Counted from the stretch's first letter, positions 52,371 through 61,797 are shown. The stretch: DNA of 64,000 bases from Chryseobacterium gwangjuense (GCF_021311115.1 NZ_JAJTNP010000005.1:248001-312000); one strand, 5' to 3'. Made by a program: numbers and translations. The notes: generated from the sequence alone by a model not told the origin.

Positions 52371-54443
52371 ATGTCATTACACTTCAATCCAAGAGATATC
52401 ACATGGCTTGCCTTCAATGAAAGGGTTTTACAGGAAGCGATGGACGAGAACGTACCTTTACATTTAAGAATCCGTTTTTTAGGAATTTTTTCCAATAATT
52501 TAGATGAGTTTTTCAGGGTACGTGTAGCAGGATTAAAACGTGCAATGGATTTTAAAGAGAAAGTAATTGCCGAGTCATTCTACCAACCTCCTTCAAAAAT
52601 TCTTCAGAAAATCAATGACATTGTTATAAAGCATCAGCAGAATTTTGACAAAACCTGGAAAAAAATTCAGGTTGAAATGGCTGATCATAAAGTTTTTATT
52701 AAAACATCAAAAAACTTAACAGCAAAACAAAAAGAATTTGTCAGAAATTATTTTGACGAGGTTGTAGAAGCGAATGTGATTCCTATCCTTCTTCATGAGA
52801 ACACACCGATGCCTTACATGAGAGACAAAAGTCTTTATCTGGGTGTTGCGATGAGAAAAAAAGACTGGCAATATTCCAGCAACTATGCTATCATCGAAAT
52901 TCCTTCAAGATTCGTTGGACGATTTCTTTTGTTGCCTTCTGAAAATCCTGAAGAAAAAGATGTGATGTTGTTGGAAGACGTAATTACCTTCAATTTACCG
53001 CATATTTTCTCGTATTTCGGATATGATGAATTTGCAGCGAATGCCTTTAAAGTAACAAAAGATGCAGAACTTGATCTGGATAATGATATCAGAACCAATT
53101 TCGCGGAAAAAATCGAAAAAGGATTAAAGAACAGAAGAAAAGGAAAACCGACCCGTTTTGTTTTTGATAAAGATATGGATAAAGCGCTGCTGGAAATGCT
53201 GATCCGAAAATTAAACTTAACGAAGAAAGACAGTATCATTCCGGGAGGGAAAATTCATAATTTTAAACATTTCATGGATTTTCCGGACGTTTTTGAAAAA
53301 TACGAAAGACCTGTTGAAAGAACTTCTTTCATGCATCCGGCTTTTGAACATGGTGAAAGAATAACGGATGTGATTTTGAAACACGATGTTCTACTTACCT
53401 TTCCTTACCATAAATATAATCCTGTAATCGATCTTCTACGTGAAGCGGCAATGGATCCGGATGTAAAATCCATTCAGATTACCGCTTACCGTTTGGCAAG
53501 CAGCTCAAAAATAATCAATGCGTTGATTAATGCTGCCAGAAATGGCAAAGAAGTAACGGTAATGCTTGAACTTCAGGCTAGATTTGATGAAGAATCCAAC
53601 TTAGAATGGAAAGAAATGCTGGAACCTGAAGGAATAAACGTTTTAGTGGGAATTCCTGACAAAAAAGTTCACGCAAAATTGTGTGTCATTAAAAAGAGAG
53701 CTCATAATAAGACTATTCAATATGGATTTATAAGCACCGGTAATTTCAACGAAAAAACAGCCAGAATCTACGGAGATCATCTGATAATGACTTCAGATAG
53801 AGGAATAATGGCAGATATTAATAAAGTTTTTAACGTTCTGAAAAAACCTAAAGAGGATTATCTTACTGTATTAAAGACCTGTAAAAACCTTTTGGTTTGT
53901 CCGCAATTTATGCGTGAAAAAATCATTCACCATATTGATAAAGAGATAGAGGAAGCAAGAGCAGGAAGAAAAGCGGAGATGATTATCAAAGCCAATTCGG
54001 TAAGCGACCGCATCCTTATTACCAAGCTCTATGAAGCAGCAAAAGCCGGTGTAGTGGTAAAAATGATCGTAAGAGGAATTTACTGTGCTGTCAATCAAAA
54101 AGATTTTAAAGAAAAAATAAAAGCCATAAGCATTGTAGATGAATACCTGGAACATGCAAGAGTAATGTATTTCTACAATAAAGGAGCGGAAGATCTATAT
54201 ATTTCTTCTGCCGACTGGATGACCCGAAATCTTGATTACAGAATAGAAGCCGCCGCAAAAATCACTGATAAGAATTTAAAAACGGAATTAAAAGATATTC
54301 TGGATATTCAGCTTCATGATAATGTAAAGGCAAGAATACTGGATAAAAAACTGGGCAACGAATACATTAAAAATAATAAGGATGAATGCCGTTCTCAGGT
54401 AGAAACGTACAAATATTTGAAAGCAAAGACTGCAAAAAAATAA
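52371..54443 (+). CDS. ppk1: Polyphosphate kinase 1
   Basis: A 690-residue enzyme reversibly forming polyphosphate from ATP. Domains match the PPK1 plan: N-terminal helical domain with WLAFNERVLQEAMDENVPL and RIRFLGIFSNNLDEFFRVRVAGLKR, a middle region with FLLLPSE, and the PLD-like C-terminal parts. In the latter are ITAYRLASSSKIINALINAARNGKEV, LELQARFDEESN, and the autophosphorylated His region (KKVHAKLCVI) with YGFISTGNFNEKTARIYGDHLIM. It is divergent from dnaK and about 95 bases before ppx, giving a polyphosphate cluster. A -7-like TATTTTTG lies at 52344-52351. Confidence 0.95.
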   Translation: MSLHFNPRDITWLAFNERVLQEAMDENVPLHLRIRFLGIFSNNLDEFFRVRVAGLKRAMDFKEKVIAESFYQPPSKILQKINDIVIKHQQNFDKTWKKIQVEMADHKVFIKTSKNLTAKQKEFVRNYFDEVVEANVIPILLHENTPMPYMRDKSLYLGVAMRKKDWQYSSNYAIIEIPSRFVGRFLLLPSENPEEKDVMLLEDVITFNLPHIFSYFGYDEFAANAFKVTKDAELDLDNDIRTNFAEKIEKGLKNRRKGKPTRFVFDKDMDKALLEMLIRKLNLTKKDSIIPGGKIHNFKHFMDFPDVFEKYERPVERTSFMHPAFEHGERITDVILKHDVLLTFPYHKYNPVIDLLREAAMDPDVKSIQITAYRLASSSKIINALINAARNGKEVTVMLELQARFDEESNLEWKEMLEPEGINVLVGIPDKKVHAKLCVIKKRAHNKTIQYGFISTGNFNEKTARIYGDHLIMTSDRGIMADINKVFNVLKKPKEDYLTVLKTCKNLLVCPQFMREKIIHHIDKEIEEARAGRKAEMIIKANSVSDRILITKLYEAAKAGVVVKMIVRGIYCAVNQKDFKEKIKAISIVDEYLEHARVMYFYNKGAEDLYISSADWMTRNLDYRIEAAAKITDKNLKTELKDILDIQLHDNVKARILDKKLGNEYIKNNKDECRSQVETYKYLKAKTAKK

Positions 54444-54458
54444 TTGTCCACTAAAATC

Positions 54459-54491
54459 TTTGTTTTAAACGTAAGTAATAATATATTTTTG
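54459..54491 (+). promoter_or_regulatory. Promoter of ppx
   Basis: TTTG (54459-54462) and TATTTTTG (54484-54491) are 21 bases apart, matching the consensus, 47 bases before the ATG. So ppx has its own promoter despite following ppk1. Confidence 0.55.
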
Positions 54492-54538
54492 TAAATTCAA
54501 TTCGTTAACTGAAATTTAATAAAATACGTACGAACACA

Positions 54539-55423
54539 ATGATCATCGCAGCGATAGACATAGGAAGTAATGCAGCCAGACTTTTAATAAACGAAGTAAA
54601 AACTCAGCAGAAACAGCCTGAATTCATCAAGCTTAATCTTCTAAGAATCCCTTTGAGATTAGGAATGGATGTGTTCACTATGGGAAAAATCGGCGCTGAA
54701 AGAGAAAAAATGGTTCTCGATTCCATGAAAATCTTCAGCGATCTGATGAGAATTTATAACGTACAGCATTACAGAGCGTGTGCCACAAGTGCAATGCGTG
54801 ATGCAGCCAACGGTCAGGACATTATTAAAGAAGTAAAAGAAGCTTCAGGTATTGATATTGAAATCATTTCTGGTGATGAAGAAGCGACTTTAATCTATGA
54901 AAACCATGTTGCAGAAGGGCTCGACAAAAATTTCGCCTATCTTTATGTAGATGTTGGCGGTGGTTCTACCGAGCTTACCTTCTATGAAAATGGTAAAATG
55001 GTTTATGAAAAATCATTTAATATCGGAACGATACGTCTCCTGAATGATCTGGTAGCCGAAGCCAACTGGAAGGAAATGAAAGAAGAAATAAAAGCCAATA
55101 TTGTAAGTAAAAAACCTATTGTTGCTATTGGTTCCGGAGGAAATATCAATAAAGTTTTTTCTTTAAGCAAAACCAAAGACGGAAAACCGATGGCTGCTTC
55201 TTACTTGAAAAAAGTGTATAAAGAATTTGCCGGGCTTACCATAGATGAGAGAATGACTCAATACAATTTGAGACAGGACCGTGCAGATGTTTTGGTTCAT
55301 GCCTTGAAAATTTACAACAACGTCATGTCATGGTCAGATATCAGCAGGATTTTTGTTCCTAAAATATCTGTTGCCGATGGATTGATTCATAATATCTACA
55401 GTCAGCTGCAGCATAAAAAATAA
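54539..55423 (+). CDS. ppx: Ppx/GppA-family exopolyphosphatase
   Basis: A 294-residue phosphatase of the ASKHA fold. It starts AAIDIGSNAARLLI (3-16), has the second phosphate loop YLYVDVGGGSTELTF, and DEEATLIYE. It lacks the C-terminal HD half of E. coli Ppx/GppA (about 500), as in the short form common in Bacteroidota. The enzyme degrades polyphosphate or hydrolyses pppGpp; the polyphosphate role is favoured because ppk1 is its neighbour. It has its own promoter and terminator. Confidence 0.92.
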   Translation: MIIAAIDIGSNAARLLINEVKTQQKQPEFIKLNLLRIPLRLGMDVFTMGKIGAEREKMVLDSMKIFSDLMRIYNVQHYRACATSAMRDAANGQDIIKEVKEASGIDIEIISGDEEATLIYENHVAEGLDKNFAYLYVDVGGGSTELTFYENGKMVYEKSFNIGTIRLLNDLVAEANWKEMKEEIKANIVSKKPIVAIGSGGNINKVFSLSKTKDGKPMAASYLKKVYKEFAGLTIDERMTQYNLRQDRADVLVHALKIYNNVMSWSDISRIFVPKISVADGLIHNIYSQLQHKK

Positions 55424-55444
55424 TTTTTATACCATACAAATTAT

Positions 55445-55474
55445 AAAGCCATTCATTTTTGACTGGCTTTTTTG
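55445..55474 (+). terminator. Terminator of ppx
   Basis: AAAGCCA pairs with TGGCTTT, with a 12-base loop, followed by TTTTTG. Confidence 0.65.
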
Positions 55475-55552
55475 TTTTGTGAATCGTTTAAAATTATAAA
55501 AAGATTTAAAGTAAACCCCAGTCAGGAAACGTCATTAAGAAAAACAACAGAA

Positions 55553-56206
55553 ATGGACACACTCAAAATAATTCTAACAGGAGCAACAGGAATGGTAGGT
55601 GAAGGAGTTCTTATGGAATGTCTTGAAAACCCCAATATATCAGAGATATTAAGCGTAAGCAGAAAACCATCCGGAAAGAAACATGCAAAACTCAAAGAAT
55701 ACATTGTTTCAGACTTTTTAAAAATCGATATGAATGACGAAAATCTGAAAGGTTATGACGCCGTTTTTTTCTGTGCCGGAATCAGCAGCGTGGGAATGAG
55801 TGAAGAAGAATATATTAAAACAACTTATGATGTGACGTTGCATTTTGCAAAGGTCGTTTTAAATCAAAACCCGAACATGGTATTCAATTATGTTTCGGGA
55901 GCGCACACCGACAGTACGGAAAGCGGAAAAGTGATGTGGGCAAGAGTAAAAGGCAAAACCGAAAACGCATTAAAGAAGCTGGGATTAAAAGCCGCCTACA
56001 ATTTACGCCCCGGATTTATGAAACCGGTTGAAGGTCAGGAAAATGTAAAATGGTTCTTTAAACCTTTTATTTGGCTGTTCCCTATTTTTTTACCGTCAAA
56101 ATCATTAACTTTACACGAAGTGGGAAGAGCAATGATCAATGCCGTACAAAAAGGATACCCAACTTCAACATTAGAAATTAAAGACATTAAAAATCTCGCG
56201 GTATGA
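55553..56206 (+). CDS. NAD(P)-binding Rossmann protein (atypical SDR, epimerase-like)
   Basis: A 217-residue protein. The start at 55553 (MDTLKIILTGATGMVG) places the nucleotide-binding motif at once; an upstream TTG frame adds 27 unlikely residues. The motif GATGMVGEGV is the TGxxGxxG variant. Later parts are DAVFFCAGISSVGMSEEEY, FNYVSGAHTDSTESGKVMWARVKGKTENAL (with the YxxxK-like region replaced by WARVKGKTE), and LRPGFMKPV. It lacks the SDR catalytic Tyr in standard position, so it may reduce or isomerise an unusual substrate or act as a binding protein. A tiny downstream ORF overlaps by four bases. Confidence 0.82.
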   Translation: MDTLKIILTGATGMVGEGVLMECLENPNISEILSVSRKPSGKKHAKLKEYIVSDFLKIDMNDENLKGYDAVFFCAGISSVGMSEEEYIKTTYDVTLHFAKVVLNQNPNMVFNYVSGAHTDSTESGKVMWARVKGKTENALKKLGLKAAYNLRPGFMKPVEGQENVKWFFKPFIWLFPIFLPSKSLTLHEVGRAMINAVQKGYPTSTLEIKDIKNLAV

Positions 56207-56355
56207 AAGATATGTTAAAAAGAATTTTTCTGGTTATTTTTGTATTACTCGTTCTGACAGCTATTTCAGGGTTTTTCTTCATGCAGAAACATCCTTTGGA
56301 AGGAAAGCAATCCACAACAAAAAATCTTACGCCTTCCGGACAGACTCTTAAGTAA
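56203..56355 (+). CDS. 50-residue single-TM small protein
   Basis: An ATG at 56203 overlaps the Rossmann gene stop (ATGA) and gives 50 residues: a basic start (MKDMLKR), one transmembrane helix (about 8-28), and a short polar tail rich in Thr, Lys and Gln ending at TAA (56353-56355). It is too short for automatic gene calling. The translational-coupling overlap and the clean membrane segment support it, but there is no homology evidence. Confidence 0.5.
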   Translation: MKDMLKRIFLVIFVLLVLTAISGFFFMQKHPLEGKQSTTKNLTPSGQTLK

Positions 56356-56538
56356 TACAACTGTTTATCAACAGACAGAACATATCATTTGACGGATATG
56401 TTTATTCTTTATGCAGCCTTATCGCATTACTTTTGCCTTCCCTTTACAGTTACCTATTTATTAAACATTTATTAAAATTACCTTAAAATGTTTGCAACGT
56501 AGAAACTTCATTTTTGCATAAACTTAATTTAAGTAAAA

Positions 56539-59500
56539 ATGATTAATAACTACTTGTTAAAAGGAACTGTAATTGCCGCATTTTTTCTTCAAGGAAATCT
56601 TTTCGGACAGTCCTCTCTTATTCATTACTGGAATTTTAATAATAATGCTTCTGCCGCTTCAATCACTACCCCAACCTCAACTTTGGCAGGTGGTTCAATG
56701 GCTGCATTTATAGGCGGAACCACTGAAATCGATTTCGCAGGCGGAACAGGGCAAAATTTTAACGTCAGCAATTTAAATGCAAGAAACGGAGATGCTTCTG
56801 GAACGCATTTGAGATATAATATCCCGATTGGAGGTAATTTACAATTCAATTTACCTACTACCGGATACAATAATGTCATTGTAAAGTTCACAACGAGAAG
56901 ATCAGGTTCAGGAGCAGGAACACAAACATGGACGTACTCAACAGACGGAACGACTTTCTTACCTTACCAAACGGTTTCTCCGCTAGATGCAGATCCTCAA
57001 TTGATCACATTTGATTTTTCTGCCATTGCAGGGGTTGCCAATAACCCGAATTTTAAACTTAAGGTTGAATTTGCTGCAGGAGCAGGAGGAACGGTAGGAA
57101 ATAACCGTTTTGATAATTTCACAGTAGATGCAACCGCAGTAAACGGAACTGACACCACTCCACCCACTGTAACTTACCTTCCCACAAACAACACAAATAA
57201 TGCTTCCACAACTGTAAATCCTAGTATTTCTTTCAATGAAAATGTAAGGTTAACAGACAACTCAACGATCAACGATTCTAATGCACAAACTCTTGTAGAT
57301 TTCCGCCTTGGAAATGCTTCAGGTACACAAGTTCCTTTCACAACAACTTTCAGCAACAACAAAATCACTGTCATCCCCACTTCAGGTTTAGTTCCCAACC
57401 AAACTTATTATTTGGCTTTAAAGCCGAATATGATGGAAGACATGAGTGACAATGCCGTAACAACATTAACTTCAACAGTCTTTACCACAGCAGGAACTGC
57501 AATTTCTCTGGATAAAAATTTTATTAAAGTCAATGAAAATGCCGGAAGTTTAGCATTTAAAATAAATGTTGCAAATCCGTCGAATTCATCAGTAAATCTT
57601 GTAGTAAAACCAGCGCCATTCAGTACTGCAGACAACAATGATTTTACTTTAGCCAATCAAACAATTACGCTTACTCCATCAATGACGAGTTACATCGTCA
57701 ATATTCCGATCGTTGATGATACTTTACAAGAGCAACACGCTGAATATTTTGTGGTAAGTCTTGAAAATCCTGTTGGAGCAACAATTTCAGGTGATAACAA
57801 TGCAACGATTTATATTGTTGATAATGATAAACCAGCTCCGGTTCCTTCCAACCAAATCTCATTAAACTATATCGGAAGTTTTGATCCTTCCGGAACGAAT
57901 AACAGTTCTACGGAAATTGTAGTTCATGATCCTGCAACTCAGAAATTATTTACCATCAGTTCTATTACCGATGTTTTTGATATTATTAATTTCAGCAATC
58001 CAACTGCTCCGACTGTTGTAAACACTGTCAATATGGCACCGTACGGAGGAATCACAAGCATCGCAGTGAAAAACGGAATCGTTGCAGCTGCTTCTCCTAA
58101 TACTAATCCTCAACTGAATGGCTCCGTCGTATTTTTTGATACCAACGGAACATTTTTAAAACAAGTTACAGTGGGTGCTTTACCAGATATGATCACTTTC
58201 TCTCCGGACGGAACAAAAGTAATCACCGCAAATGAAGGAGAACCTAACGATGCTTACACCGTAGATCCGGAAGGTTCTATAAGCATTATTGATATTTCAG
58301 GAGGAATCAGCAATCTTACCCAAACTAATGTCACAACCCTTAATTTCAATGCTTTTGATTCTCAGGTTGCAGCTTTAACAGCAACGGGTTTAAGAAAAGT
58401 AAGAACCAACAATACCCTTTCTCAGGATTTGGAGCCTGAATATGTAACGGTAAGCTCAGACAGCCAAAAAGCATGGATTACGCTTCAGGAAAATAATGCT
58501 ATTGCAGAAATCAATTTAGCAACAAAAACAATTACAAATATTTGGGGATTAGGTAAAAAAGATATGAGCATTCCAGGAAATGGTTTTGATGCTTCAGACA
58601 ACAATGGCGAGGTTCTCATTGCCAACTGGCCGGTAAAAGCCTATTATATGCCGGATGGAATTCAGAATTTCAAAGTTGGAAGTACTCATTATATTGTAAC
58701 CGCAAACGAAGGAGATGAAAAAGATCTTACAGGATTCAGTGAGAGAACAACTGTCGGAGCCAATACCTACACCTTAGATTCTTCAATTTTCCCGCAATCT
58801 GCAATCTTAAAAGCATCTTATAACCTGGGAAGATTCAGAGTTTCTAGTGCAACCGGAAATACGGATGGTGACGCAGATTTTGAAGAAATGGCAGCGCTGG
58901 GAGCCCGTTCATTCTCTATTTTCAATGCAGATACCAAACAAATCGTTTACGATAGTGGTGACAGGTTTGAAAGATATCTTGCAGCCAATCACCCATTAAT
59001 TTTCAATGCTGATAATGAAGCTAACGGAGCTAAAAACAGAAGCCGTGCAAAAGGTCCGGAACCGGAAGGTGTGGCTGTAGGAACGATTGCAGGACAAACG
59101 TATGCTTTCATCACGCTGGAAAGAACAGGTGGTGTAATGGTATACAATGTTACGGATCCCAACAATCCAACGTTTACAGATTACAAACATTCCCGTATGA
59201 CATCGGCTTACGGTGGAGACAACGGTCCGGAAGGAATTATCTACATCGCTCCTGAAAACACAACAACAGGAAAAGGTTATGTGATCATTGCCAACGAAAT
59301 CAGCGGTACATTATCGATGTATGAAATTTTATCGGCAACATTAGCAACAGGGGAAATAAAAGCTGAAAAAGCAACATTCAATGTGTTCCCAAATCCTGTA
59401 ACAAAAGGAAATACATTATATTTCAACAGAGCTCAGAATTATGAATTGTACGATATGTCCGGGAAACTACTCGGAAAAGAAAAAAATGCTTTAACAATTG

Positions 59501-59577
59501 ACACTTCAAAGCTTTCTACAGGAGTTTATTTAGTTAAAACTTCTGAAGGTTTTGTGAAAAGGGTGATTGTGAAGTAA
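56539..59577 (+). CDS. Secreted choice-of-anchor I protein with Ig-like, Calx-beta and T9SS domains
   Basis: A 1012-residue exported protein. A signal peptide (to about FGQS) precedes a N-terminal beta-sandwich that starts LIHYWNFNNNAS, a bacterial Ig-like module (about 205-315, DTTPPTVTYLPTNN... with PNQTYYLALKPNM), and a Calx-beta-like domain (about 325-430, KVNENAGSLAFKINVANPS). The C-terminal half is the choice-of-anchor I domain (about 440-935), a propeller with SPDGTKVITANEGEPNDAYT, LEPEYVTVSSDSQKAWITLQENNAI and ARSFSIFNADTKQIVYDSGD. The T9SS type A sorting domain occupies about 945-1012 (FNVFPNPVTKGN). Function unknown; related proteins sit near phosphatases and may act in phosphate or nucleotide turnover. 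Confidence 0.85.
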   Translation: MINNYLLKGTVIAAFFLQGNLFGQSSLIHYWNFNNNASAASITTPTSTLAGGSMAAFIGGTTEIDFAGGTGQNFNVSNLNARNGDASGTHLRYNIPIGGNLQFNLPTTGYNNVIVKFTTRRSGSGAGTQTWTYSTDGTTFLPYQTVSPLDADPQLITFDFSAIAGVANNPNFKLKVEFAAGAGGTVGNNRFDNFTVDATAVNGTDTTPPTVTYLPTNNTNNASTTVNPSISFNENVRLTDNSTINDSNAQTLVDFRLGNASGTQVPFTTTFSNNKITVIPTSGLVPNQTYYLALKPNMMEDMSDNAVTTLTSTVFTTAGTAISLDKNFIKVNENAGSLAFKINVANPSNSSVNLVVKPAPFSTADNNDFTLANQTITLTPSMTSYIVNIPIVDDTLQEQHAEYFVVSLENPVGATISGDNNATIYIVDNDKPAPVPSNQISLNYIGSFDPSGTNNSSTEIVVHDPATQKLFTISSITDVFDIINFSNPTAPTVVNTVNMAPYGGITSIAVKNGIVAAASPNTNPQLNGSVVFFDTNGTFLKQVTVGALPDMITFSPDGTKVITANEGEPNDAYTVDPEGSISIIDISGGISNLTQTNVTTLNFNAFDSQVAALTATGLRKVRTNNTLSQDLEPEYVTVSSDSQKAWITLQENNAIAEINLATKTITNIWGLGKKDMSIPGNGFDASDNNGEVLIANWPVKAYYMPDGIQNFKVGSTHYIVTANEGDEKDLTGFSERTTVGANTYTLDSSIFPQSAILKASYNLGRFRVSSATGNTDGDADFEEMAALGARSFSIFNADTKQIVYDSGDRFERYLAANHPLIFNADNEANGAKNRSRAKGPEPEGVAVGTIAGQTYAFITLERTGGVMVYNVTDPNNPTFTDYKHSRMTSAYGGDNGPEGIIYIAPENTTTGKGYVIIANEISGTLSMYEILSATLATGEIKAEKATFNVFPNPVTKGNTLYFNRAQNYELYDMSGKLLGKEKNALTIDTSKLSTGVYLVKTSEGFVKRVIVK

Positions 59578-59594
59578 ATATAGTTTAGTTGATA

Positions 59595-59625
59595 AAAGCC
59601 TTGGGATTTTCTCAAGGCTTTTTTG
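59595..59625 (+). terminator. Terminator of the choice-of-anchor I gene
   Basis: AAAGCCTTG and CAAGGCTTT form the stem, followed by TTTTTG. Confidence 0.8.
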
Positions 59626-59665
59626 TTTAAAAGAAATTTACTAGTTTTAAATTTTAACTTGAATT

Positions 59666-60379
59666 ATGTTTGGATTCGCACTTGATACATTAGAAAAGCC
59701 TCAAATCATTGCCTTCATTGAAAATGTAAAAAATCTAGAAAATAACAAAACTAATATTGGTTACCGCGAATTACGATTAATAAATATTGAAAACCCATCT
59801 TTGCTAAAATCGGAGATAGAAAAATCGATAAAAACATATGATAATCAAGGTTTTATTTCTCTATTAAATTCAGACAATTCTCTTGTTTGTAGCACCTTTA
59901 TAAGTAATATCAAAATTATTAAATCACAAAAAAATAACATGACTCTCAGTGGTTATGTTTGGCATCAACCAAAGGGGTATTACAAAGTCTGGAAAATGAA
60001 AATTGATGACCAAATCAATTCAAAAAATATATGGAGAAATTTAAAAAGAGATGAATTACAAGGTTGGCTGGTTTTCGCCTTAAACAATCTAAAAACAAGT
60101 TCCTCGAAAAAAAATATTCAGATCAATATCGATGGAAATGACTTCAATAATTTAAATGAATTTTTCTGTGTACTTGGTGAAGAAGTTAATGGAATTGCAG
60201 GGTATTTTGGAAGAAATATTTGTGCTTTATATGATTGTTTATGGGATAATTCTGGAGATCATTCAATCGAAAAATTAATATGGAAAAATCATGAAAAAAG
60301 CAAAAAGCTTTTCAAAACCAAGTTTAATCAAATTCTTGAAATATTTCAAGAATTTAACGTAACAATAATTTTAAAATAA
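59666..60379 (+). CDS. Barstar-domain protein with an extra N-terminal region, no cognate RNase nearby
   Basis: A 237-residue cytoplasmic protein. The C-terminal 90 residues match barstar: NIQINIDGNDFNNLNEFFCVL, then GEEVNGIAGYFGRNICALYDCL with the YFGRN...LYDCL inhibitory helix, and the final NVTIILK (barstar ends ITIILS). The N-terminal 130 residues (about 1-135) show no recognised domain, though NIGYRELRLINIENP is characteristic of some barstar-linked immunity proteins. It lies between two terminators with no RNase-like gene next to it. It may protect against toxins released by competitors. AT-rich codon use is stronger than in neighbours, possibly a sign of transfer. Confidence 0.78.
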   Translation: MFGFALDTLEKPQIIAFIENVKNLENNKTNIGYRELRLINIENPSLLKSEIEKSIKTYDNQGFISLLNSDNSLVCSTFISNIKIIKSQKNNMTLSGYVWHQPKGYYKVWKMKIDDQINSKNIWRNLKRDELQGWLVFALNNLKTSSSKKNIQINIDGNDFNNLNEFFCVLGEEVNGIAGYFGRNICALYDCLWDNSGDHSIEKLIWKNHEKSKKLFKTKFNQILEIFQEFNVTIILK

Positions 60380-60405
60380 AAAAGACAGACCCGAAAGTCT
60401 GTCTT
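60377..60405 (-). terminator. Terminator of the nifU-mrp unit
   Basis: AAGACAGAC and GTCTGTCTT pair around CCGAAA (60382-60405). On the minus strand a TTTTTTATTTT run follows. Confidence 0.75.
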
Positions 60406-60427
60406 AAAAAATATATTGTTGTATTTT

Positions 60428-60676
60428 TTACTCTACATTCACTACCTTTTCAATTTCAGGAGCATGTTGTTTGATGGTATTTTCAACGCCTAATTTCAAT
60501 GTTGAAAAATTAAGAGAGCACCCTGAGCAGTTTCCTAAAAGTTTTACATATACTGTATTTTCCTTTACATCGATCAGCTCAATATCTCCTCCGTCTTTAT
60601 TAAGAAACGGACGAATGCTTTCCAATGCTTCCATTACTTTGGTTACAGTCTCTTCGTGTGTTGTATTTATCTCCAT
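60428..60676 (-). CDS. NifU C-terminal-domain protein (Fe-S scaffold/carrier)
   Basis: An 82-residue NFU-type protein. The start at 60676 (MEINTTHEETV) is preferred, because the longer reading from 60712 would overlap mrp and has a Lys-rich lead. The cluster motif is LLGNCSGCSLNFSTL with C50 and C53, after FLNKDGGDIELIDV. It binds and transfers a [4Fe-4S] cluster to target proteins. It is 17 bases downstream of the Mrp gene, so the pair forms an Fe-S delivery operon. Confidence 0.9.
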   Translation of the reverse strand: MEINTTHEETVTKVMEALESIRPFLNKDGGDIELIDVKENTVYVKLLGNCSGCSLNFSTLKLGVENTIKQHAPEIEKVVNVE

Positions 60677-60693
60677 TCTGGGTTTGGTTTTCT

Positions 60694-61797
60694 TTATTTT
60701 TTTGGTGAGCAACCCGCCATTGTCGTGATTTTCACTGCTTCAGTCGGAGGAAGGTTTTTATTTCTTTCCACAAGACTTTCTATCATTTTCTGCACAGTTC
60801 CAGTGTAGATATCAGAAATTTTAGAATTTTCCTGTAATGCCGCAGGTCTTCCTACATCTCCTGCTTCTCTTATACTCTGAATCAAAGGAATTTCTCCTAA
60901 CACAGGAATTCCAAGATCATCAGCCAAAAATTGTGCGCCCTGGTTTCCAAAGATATAATATTTATTCTCAGGTAATTCTTCCGGAGTAAAATAAGCCATA
61001 TTTTCAACCAATCCAAGCACCGGAATATTGATACTTTCCATCTGGAACATCGCAATTCCTTTTCTTACGTCTGCCAAAGCAACGTGTTGAGGCGTACTTA
61101 CGATTACCGCTCCTGTTACCGGAACTTCCTGAATGATTGATAAATGAATATCTCCTGTTCCCGGAGGAAGATCGATCAATAAAAAGTCTAATTCTCCCCA
61201 AGCTGCATCTCTGATCATCTGGTTCAAAGCTTTTGAAGCCATTGGTCCTCTCCAAACTACCGCCTGGTTTGCTCCTGAAAAATATCCGATCGAAAGCATT
61301 TTTACACCGTAATTCTCAATCGGTTTCATCAAACTTTTACCATCAACTTCTACTGTAACCGGTTTTTCACCTTCCGTATCGAACATCGTAGGAACTGAAG
61401 GACCATAGATATCTGCATCTAACAAACCTACTTTAAAGCCCATTTTTGCCAACGTAACTGCGATATTGGCAGAAACCGTAGACTTTCCTACTCCACCTTT
61501 TCCGGATGCAATAGCAATGATATTTTTAATTCCTGGGATTTGTTTCCCTTTGATCTGGCTTTGCTGAATTTCACTTGGTTCTGGTGAAACTATTTTAAGT
61601 TTTAAATTAATCTCTTCTCCGAATTCACTGGCAAAAGCCTGCTTCATGGCAGCTTCCAGTTTCTTTTTTTCGTGCATTGCCGGCGAATGAGCAGTCATGT
61701 CAATATATACTTCCGTACCCATGATCTGTAAGTTATTCACCAGGTCGTCTACTTCTATCTCTTTAAGGAAATCTTGTACCTTTTCTTTAGTCAACAT
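60694..61797 (-). CDS. Mrp/ApbC-type Fe-S carrier P-loop ATPase
   Basis: A 367-residue protein; I start at 61797 (MLTKEKVQDFL), as an upstream ATG at 61818 would give a hydrophobic lead unlike the family. An N-terminal DUF59/MIP18-like domain (about 1-75) is followed by the deviant Walker A SGKGGVGKSTVSAN (98-111), DADIYGPSVPTMF, DFLLIDLPPGTGDIHLSI (Walker B) and VIVSTPQHVALAD. ATPases of this class carry [4Fe-4S] clusters to apo-enzymes. A second conserved feature is the absence of the CPYC cysteine pair used by some Mrp proteins, so the cluster may be bound differently. A -7-like TAAATTTG lies at 61823-61816. Confidence 0.93.
   Translation of the reverse strand: MLTKEKVQDFLKEIEVDDLVNNLQIMGTEVYIDMTAHSPAMHEKKKLEAAMKQAFASEFGEEINLKLKIVSPEPSEIQQSQIKGKQIPGIKNIIAIASGKGGVGKSTVSANIAVTLAKMGFKVGLLDADIYGPSVPTMFDTEGEKPVTVEVDGKSLMKPIENYGVKMLSIGYFSGANQAVVWRGPMASKALNQMIRDAAWGELDFLLIDLPPGTGDIHLSIIQEVPVTGAVIVSTPQHVALADVRKGIAMFQMESINIPVLGLVENMAYFTPEELPENKYYIFGNQGAQFLADDLGIPVLGEIPLIQSIREAGDVGRPAALQENSKISDIYTGTVQKMIESLVERNKNLPPTEAVKITTMAGCSPKK

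Noticed and set aside
55472..55552. 27-codon upstream extension of the Rossmann protein
   Set aside because: It starts with TTG within the ppx terminator region; the ATG at 55553 gives the expected family start.
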